Source of the DNA: Paenibacillus albidus
GTDB taxonomy: Bacteria; Bacillota; Bacilli; Paenibacillales; Paenibacillaceae
Direction: 5' to 3'
Assembly: GCF_014644435.1 (NCBI RefSeq)
Contig: NZ_BMKR01000016.1
Coordinates: 62,001-126,000 of the forward strand
Length of the DNA stretch: 64,000 bases
The position numbers were made by a program, and so were the translations under genes. The number at the start of each line of letters is the position of its first letter. Positions within the stretch are counted from its first letter, which is position 1. Positions 60,184-64,000 of this stretch are shown in pieces. The notes below the pieces were generated by a model, which worked only from the letters and a program-made list of their open reading frames with translations, was not told the DNA's origin and did not search any database.

Positions 60184-60972
60184 ATGATTAGCTTATCTAT
60201 TCAGCAAAAACAAACTAAAAAAAATGTATTACGGGTTGAAAATCTCTCTAAGGTCTACAACAGTGGAGAGGACAGCTTCCACGCCACTAAAAATATCAAC
60301 TTGGAAATATACGATGGTGACTTTACCGTCATTATGGGGAGTTCTGGTTCTGGGAAATCAACTCTTCTGTACTTGTTAAGTGGCCTCGACAGTCCGACGG
60401 AAGGGGATATTTATTTCAAAAACGAGCGAATTGATACGAATGATGAAAGAGCAATGGCGCAATTCAGAGCAACAAAAATCGGATACGTGTATCAGTCAAT
60501 CAATTTGTTGCCTGATCTTTCGCTGTTTGAGAACATTGCGTTTCCGGGATATATCTCAGGAAGAACCAAAGGAGAGGTTAGAAGCAAGGCCCTATCGTTA
60601 ATGAGTAGTCTGGACATCGATAAACAAAAAAATCGTCTTCCTTCACAAGTGTCGGGCGGGCAACAGCAAAGGGCGGCGATTGCCAGGGCATTAATCAATT
60701 CACCGGAGGTCGTGTTTGCCGATGAACCAACCGGTGCACTAAATGTACAGCAAGGCGAGATTATACTGGATATTCTAACGGAGCTGAACAAAAAGGGGCA
60801 ATCCATAGTCATGGTTACCCATGACATGAAAGCTGCGTGTCGGGCGGATCGTCTAATTCTCATTAAGGATGGCATGATAGACTCCATTCTGGAGCTCTCG
60901 AAGTATAAACCTGAAACAATGGTAGAGAGAGAACGGAAAGTGTATTCGTTTGTATTCGGAAAGGAGTCATAA
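60184..60972 (+). CDS. ABC transporter ATPase (MacB/BceA type)
   Basis: A 262-residue cytosolic ATPase. Walker A is GSSGSGKST (~52-60), Q-loop YVYQSINLLPDLSLFENIAF, signature VSGGQQQRAAIARAL, Walker B VVFADEPTGAL and H-loop MVTHDMKAA. This is the MacB/LolD/BceA group that works with FtsX-type permeases and often exports or removes antimicrobial peptides. AGAGGAGG precedes the ATG at 60184. Its partner permease begins 4 nt after its stop. Confidence 0.93.
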   Translation: MISLSIQQKQTKKNVLRVENLSKVYNSGEDSFHATKNINLEIYDGDFTVIMGSSGSGKSTLLYLLSGLDSPTEGDIYFKNERIDTNDERAMAQFRATKIGYVYQSINLLPDLSLFENIAFPGYISGRTKGEVRSKALSLMSSLDIDKQKNRLPSQVSGGQQQRAAIARALINSPEVVFADEPTGALNVQQGEIILDILTELNKKGQSIVMVTHDMKAACRADRLILIKDGMIDSILELSKYKPETMVERERKVYSFVFGKES

Positions 60973-60976
60973 GAAC

Positions 60977-63382
60977 ATGTATCCAGTATTTCTCTTGTGC
61001 TTGTCCAATTTAAAGAAAAGAAAAATTCAGAACGGGATTATTGCGATTATCATTATGCTGTCTACGCTGCTTTTATCTACTGCAGTTGTAGTTATGAACA
61101 ATACGGGAGAGGTATTCACGGACGTGCATAATAAAGTGAACGGCTCTCATGAAATTTTATATTTTGAGAATGGCTTGTACGATCCAGATCGGGTACATGA
61201 TTGGTGGGCGGAGCAAAAAGGCGTCACTGCATCTTCACTATTCCATTACCGAAGCTTATCGACGTTTACCTATCAGGGAAAAGAAGTATCGAATATTAAC
61301 CTCTATATGATGGATTCGGGAACTGCCCCAAATCAGACAAAAGTAGATCAATTGATATTTGCACAGGGAACTAAAACAGAAGTGCCTTCAGAAGGCACGA
61401 CTTGGATACCGACCTCATTGGCCTACTCTAAAGCGATATCCGTAGGGGATGAAATTGGAGTCAAGACGGATACGGGCCAATTAAAGCTCAAAGTTTCTGC
61501 CCTTGTCGTGGATATCCCCTTCAGCCAACCCTTCTCAATCACGGCCAGAATATGGTTAAATACTAATGATTATGCACACAGTATGGCCGTTAATGGACAA
61601 GTGGATAAGGCCATTATGGGCTTAAGATTCGATAACCTTAACGATCAGGGGGTGTATTGGACTCGGTTTGAGGCTGCTTTTGGCGCCCCTTTTCTAGAAT
61701 CGTTAACAGATTTTCAAGGAATATCTTCGTTTTATTTAATAACGGGAAAAATATTAAGCTTCATTATGATATTACTTGCCACGATTATGATCATGATTGC
61801 CCTCTATACGATCGGATTTACAATTTCTGATGCGATTCTATCGAGTTACAAAACAATAGGCATTGTTCGTTCATCAGGGCTTTCAGCCAAAAAGGTCATT
61901 TCTGTATATGTATTGCAATACTTTTTATTAGCCTTTATTTCCATAATACCAGGGGTGCTTCTGAGTTATCCTTTCTCAAAGAAGATTATTACTATGTCTT
62001 TGTCATATTTGAAAACCAATGATTACTTGTTAAGCATAAATTTCACTATCTATGGTATATTAGTGGGGATTTCAGTACTTACATTAATCGGGTTCATCTC
62101 TCTGCTGTTCTCTTTGAAATCACGTACCATACAACCCGCGCAAGCCATTCGGTATGGGATGTCAGAGACACAGCTAGCAAAATCAGCTAAACGGCTTATC
62201 GGTTCTCGCCTCAGCCATAAATGGCTTGATCGCATACCCGTTACAGTAGCCGTTGCGATCAGGGGGCTGGTGAAAAATAGGGGGGGATCCTTCCTAATGG
62301 CACTTATTACTGCTCTAACGACTGCTGTTCTGGTTACGGGTGTTATTTTTATGTCAAGTATCTCCTCCTTAGCCCCCCCGCAATGGGGTTTTGACAATGC
62401 AGATATCAGTCTGGAGATTCTCAATCAATCTGAGTTAGGTGCAGACGAGCTAAAGCAGGTCCTATCTGAAGATCAGCGCGTTGGTAATATTAGTTTTAGT
62501 AAAGGGTTGTATGGCGTTATTCCAATAGATCTGGAGATGAAATCAGAAAATAATACGGCCGGGGTTTATATTAATTCCATTGGCGGTAATCTTGACGAGC
62601 TTGGGCTGACAAATATTGCTGGGCGCAACCCTCAGGGTAAAAATGAAATATCAATTGGTACCCGGGTCTCAAAAGCTTTAAATAAGGGTGTAGGCGAAAG
62701 TATAGATGTTTATGTTCAAGGACGCAAGGGGACTTACACGATATCTGGTGTTTATCAAGCAATTACAAATTCGTCGATCTCTGCAAGAATGACCTTGGAG
62801 GCCATGGACAAACTCCAGCTTGATAGTAACCCTGGAAACCCCTTAGTTTTATTGAATCTTAATTCCAATGTTTCTAAAGACCAATTTATTCAGGATTTCA
62901 GTAAAAAGTATGGCACTGCTATTTATATTGCTTCACAAGAAACGTTGATTAAGGAAACATTTTCTCAGGCGGTAGCCGTATTAATTATGCCAATGTTAAC
63001 TATGGGATTGTTTATCATCATCGTTGTGTTCAGTATTACTTTTAGCATAAACCGGATATATGTAAAAAAAGAAAGTAAGACATATGGGATTTATAAGACG
63101 ATAGGGATGTCATCCAACCGGATTCGAGTCTCAATAGCTTTCAGTACGTTAATTCTTGTAGCTATTGGTGTAATCATCGGAGTACCTATCGGAATATATA
63201 TTTTCCCTGTGTTATTAAATACCATATTATCTAATTATGGTATAGTGCAGTTTCCAATAAATTATGACTTCAGTATGCTTTTTTTCACTCTGTTTGTAAT
63301 GGTTATTGCTGTCGTCTGGGGATCCTGGATTGCTTCAAAAATGATACAAAAGACATCTTTACGGCTCCTCATCTCAGAATAG
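60977..63382 (+). CDS. FtsX-type ABC transporter permease
   Basis: An 801-residue membrane protein with two FtsX-type units. Membrane helices lie near residues 18-38, ~260-410 (three: LSFIMILLATIMIMIALY, VLQYFLLAFISIIPG, ILVGISVLTLIGFISLL), ~440-465, and ~670-795 (three). Large extracellular regions occupy ~40-255 and ~470-665. The frame opens at 60950, but AAGGAG fits the ATG at 60977. It pairs with the preceding ATPase. Permeases of this kind act in peptide-antibiotic resistance, lipoprotein handling or mechanotransmission; the PadR/HAAS context favours envelope-stress or bacteriocin self-protection. Confidence 0.92.
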   Translation: MYPVFLLCLSNLKKRKIQNGIIAIIIMLSTLLLSTAVVVMNNTGEVFTDVHNKVNGSHEILYFENGLYDPDRVHDWWAEQKGVTASSLFHYRSLSTFTYQGKEVSNINLYMMDSGTAPNQTKVDQLIFAQGTKTEVPSEGTTWIPTSLAYSKAISVGDEIGVKTDTGQLKLKVSALVVDIPFSQPFSITARIWLNTNDYAHSMAVNGQVDKAIMGLRFDNLNDQGVYWTRFEAAFGAPFLESLTDFQGISSFYLITGKILSFIMILLATIMIMIALYTIGFTISDAILSSYKTIGIVRSSGLSAKKVISVYVLQYFLLAFISIIPGVLLSYPFSKKIITMSLSYLKTNDYLLSINFTIYGILVGISVLTLIGFISLLFSLKSRTIQPAQAIRYGMSETQLAKSAKRLIGSRLSHKWLDRIPVTVAVAIRGLVKNRGGSFLMALITALTTAVLVTGVIFMSSISSLAPPQWGFDNADISLEILNQSELGADELKQVLSEDQRVGNISFSKGLYGVIPIDLEMKSENNTAGVYINSIGGNLDELGLTNIAGRNPQGKNEISIGTRVSKALNKGVGESIDVYVQGRKGTYTISGVYQAITNSSISARMTLEAMDKLQLDSNPGNPLVLLNLNSNVSKDQFIQDFSKKYGTAIYIASQETLIKETFSQAVAVLIMPMLTMGLFIIIVVFSITFSINRIYVKKESKTYGIYKTIGMSSNRIRVSIAFSTLILVAIGVIIGVPIGIYIFPVLLNTILSNYGIVQFPINYDFSMLFFTLFVMVIAVVWGSWIASKMIQKTSLRLLISE

Positions 63383-63701
63383 AGTATGTATTTCGTCACT
63401 AATTGACCGATTTATCTATGAAAAAAGGTTGGGTGGATGGCGTAAAATATGGGGATCGGCGAAGAACTGGAATGCCTGGATCCAATTCTGTCCGAATCGA
63501 ACGTAGGATATCACGCTTATTGCTCGCTACAGGAGACGCTGCCGGGTACAATAATTCTTTCAGCGACAGCGTCTGCCCTTGAACAAGGAAACGCTTAGAT
63601 GCATCTATAGGCGTAGAAACCGTACAGCTGCAAGGACTCAAGACGATTTTTGCTCTGCGAAAGTTGAGTTATTACATATTAGGACTCTTCTGGGCGTCAA
63701 G
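63383..63701 (-). other. Gap with an uncertain short minus-strand frame
   Basis: The stretch after the permease gene shows no terminator. A minus-strand frame 63399-63641 from a TTG encodes 80 residues (DASKRFLVQGQTLSLKELLY, DILRSIRTELDPGIPVLRRS) with no recognised family and no clear ribosome binding site. It could be a gene fragment downstream of the C39 peptidase gene. I do not call it a gene. Confidence 0.25.
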
Positions 63702-64000
63702 TTATTCTGTTACATCTACTGTCATCAAAAATCCTGTAAATTGCTTGCTGAAGTTTTTTAATGACAGCTTAATCCTCCCGAAGGGCGGGTCAACAATCCG
63801 GGCATGGTTCCTTTCAATCTTTTCAAGAACCACATAATGTCCTTGGTTCCAATGTAAAATTGCTGGTAGGGTAACCTGCTTAAATTGATGAATACTCTCA
63901 ATGCGGTAAGCTTTAACATCAAAGCCGATACTTTCCGCAATTCTCTTTAGCTGCAATAACGTTATACCATCCCGTCTGACATCTGCCCGTTCACGTAAAC
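63702..64000 (-). CDS. Peptidase C39 (bacteriocin-processing type), cut by window edge
   Basis: The frame is open from the right edge and reads LRERADVRRDGITLLQLKRI, IGFDVKAYRI, then LPAILHWNQGHYVVLEKIER with the catalytic His and HARIVDPPFGRIKLSLKNFS with the catalytic Asp region; it ends in VTE at a stop at 63702. C39 domains cut double-Gly leader peptides of bacteriocins and lantibiotics. The catalytic Cys should be just outside the window. In bacteriocin exporters this domain is followed by membrane helices and an ATPase, but here a stop follows at once. It is either a stand-alone C39 peptidase or a truncated exporter. Confidence 0.8.
   Translation of the reverse strand, partial: LRERADVRRDGITLLQLKRIAESIGFDVKAYRIESIHQFKQVTLPAILHWNQGHYVVLEKIERNHARIVDPPFGRIKLSLKNFSKQFTGFLMTVDVTE

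Overview
The window reads as chromosomal DNA of a Paenibacillus-like Firmicute. The basis is the gene content: a YesM/YesN sugar-responsive two-component pair, LplB/YtcP-type transporters, S-layer-homology anchoring, an RsbV/RsbW/SigB module and strong AGGAGG-type ribosome binding sites. The first ~53.6 kb is moderately GC-rich ordinary chromosome. From ~53.8 kb to the end it becomes AT-richer and holds insertion-sequence remnants and broken genes, consistent with a decaying acquired island.

Layout. 1-1.5 kb: end of an NlpC/P60 cell-wall hydrolase and two small membrane or secreted proteins. 1.6-6 kb: divergent xylR and xylA-xylB with a XylR-type operator and cre-like catabolite sites. 6.1-9.5 kb: YesM-type kinase and YesN-type regulator. 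9.6-10.6 kb: a TetR regulator with a GNAT acetyltransferase. 11.2-17.5 kb: a two-permease/lipoprotein sugar importer followed by a GH95 fucosidase/galactosidase-type enzyme. 17.8-19 kb: a transglutaminase-like protein. 19-32.5 kb: a LacI-controlled polysaccharide-use locus made of a LacI regulator, an 804-aa cytosolic enzyme of unknown family, a lipoprotein and two permeases, and a 2127-aa S-layer-anchored hydrolase. Near-identical TAAACGTTTA palindromes precede three of its transcription units. 32.9-41.3 kb: a lysine permease behind a lysine riboswitch, a CvfC-like protein, a metallo-hydrolase, an ABC-F protein, a CDF exporter and a second NlpC/P60 enzyme. 41.5-44.2 kb: small stress or envelope proteins. 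44.4-53.6 kb: a general-stress signalling cluster (PP2C phosphatase with receiver domain, two hybrid histidine kinases, a CheR-type methyltransferase, RsbV, RsbW, SigB). This is the gene set known from the RsbK/RsbY/RsbM branch of Bacillus cereus, with an extra kinase. 53.8-64 kb: a decayed ISL3-family element, two decayed IS630-family transposases, an Sfp-type phosphopantetheinyl transferase with an internal deletion, a PadR/HAAS/DUF4097/ABC-FtsX operon and part of a bacteriocin-type C39 peptidase.

How parts fit. The xyl genes isomerise and phosphorylate xylose, and the two ABC systems with their hydrolases import and cut larger plant-type glycans. In the LacI locus the secreted enzyme should cut polymer at the cell surface, the ABC system should import fragments, and the cytosolic enzyme should finish them, with LacI sensing the product. 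The Rsb cluster probably transmits sensed stress by phosphorelay to the PP2C phosphatase. That enzyme would dephosphorylate RsbV, which pulls RsbW off SigB. Two SigB-like promoters were found, one before rsbV and one before a DUF948 gene.

The most unusual structure is a set of three intergenic four-copy arrays (864-1041, 10691-10869, 32701-32883). Their repeat units differ in sequence, but copies sit at nearly the same 50-51-nt spacing and mirror-symmetric positions. Two arrays are nested inverted repeats. No CRISPR array, tRNA or rRNA was recognised.
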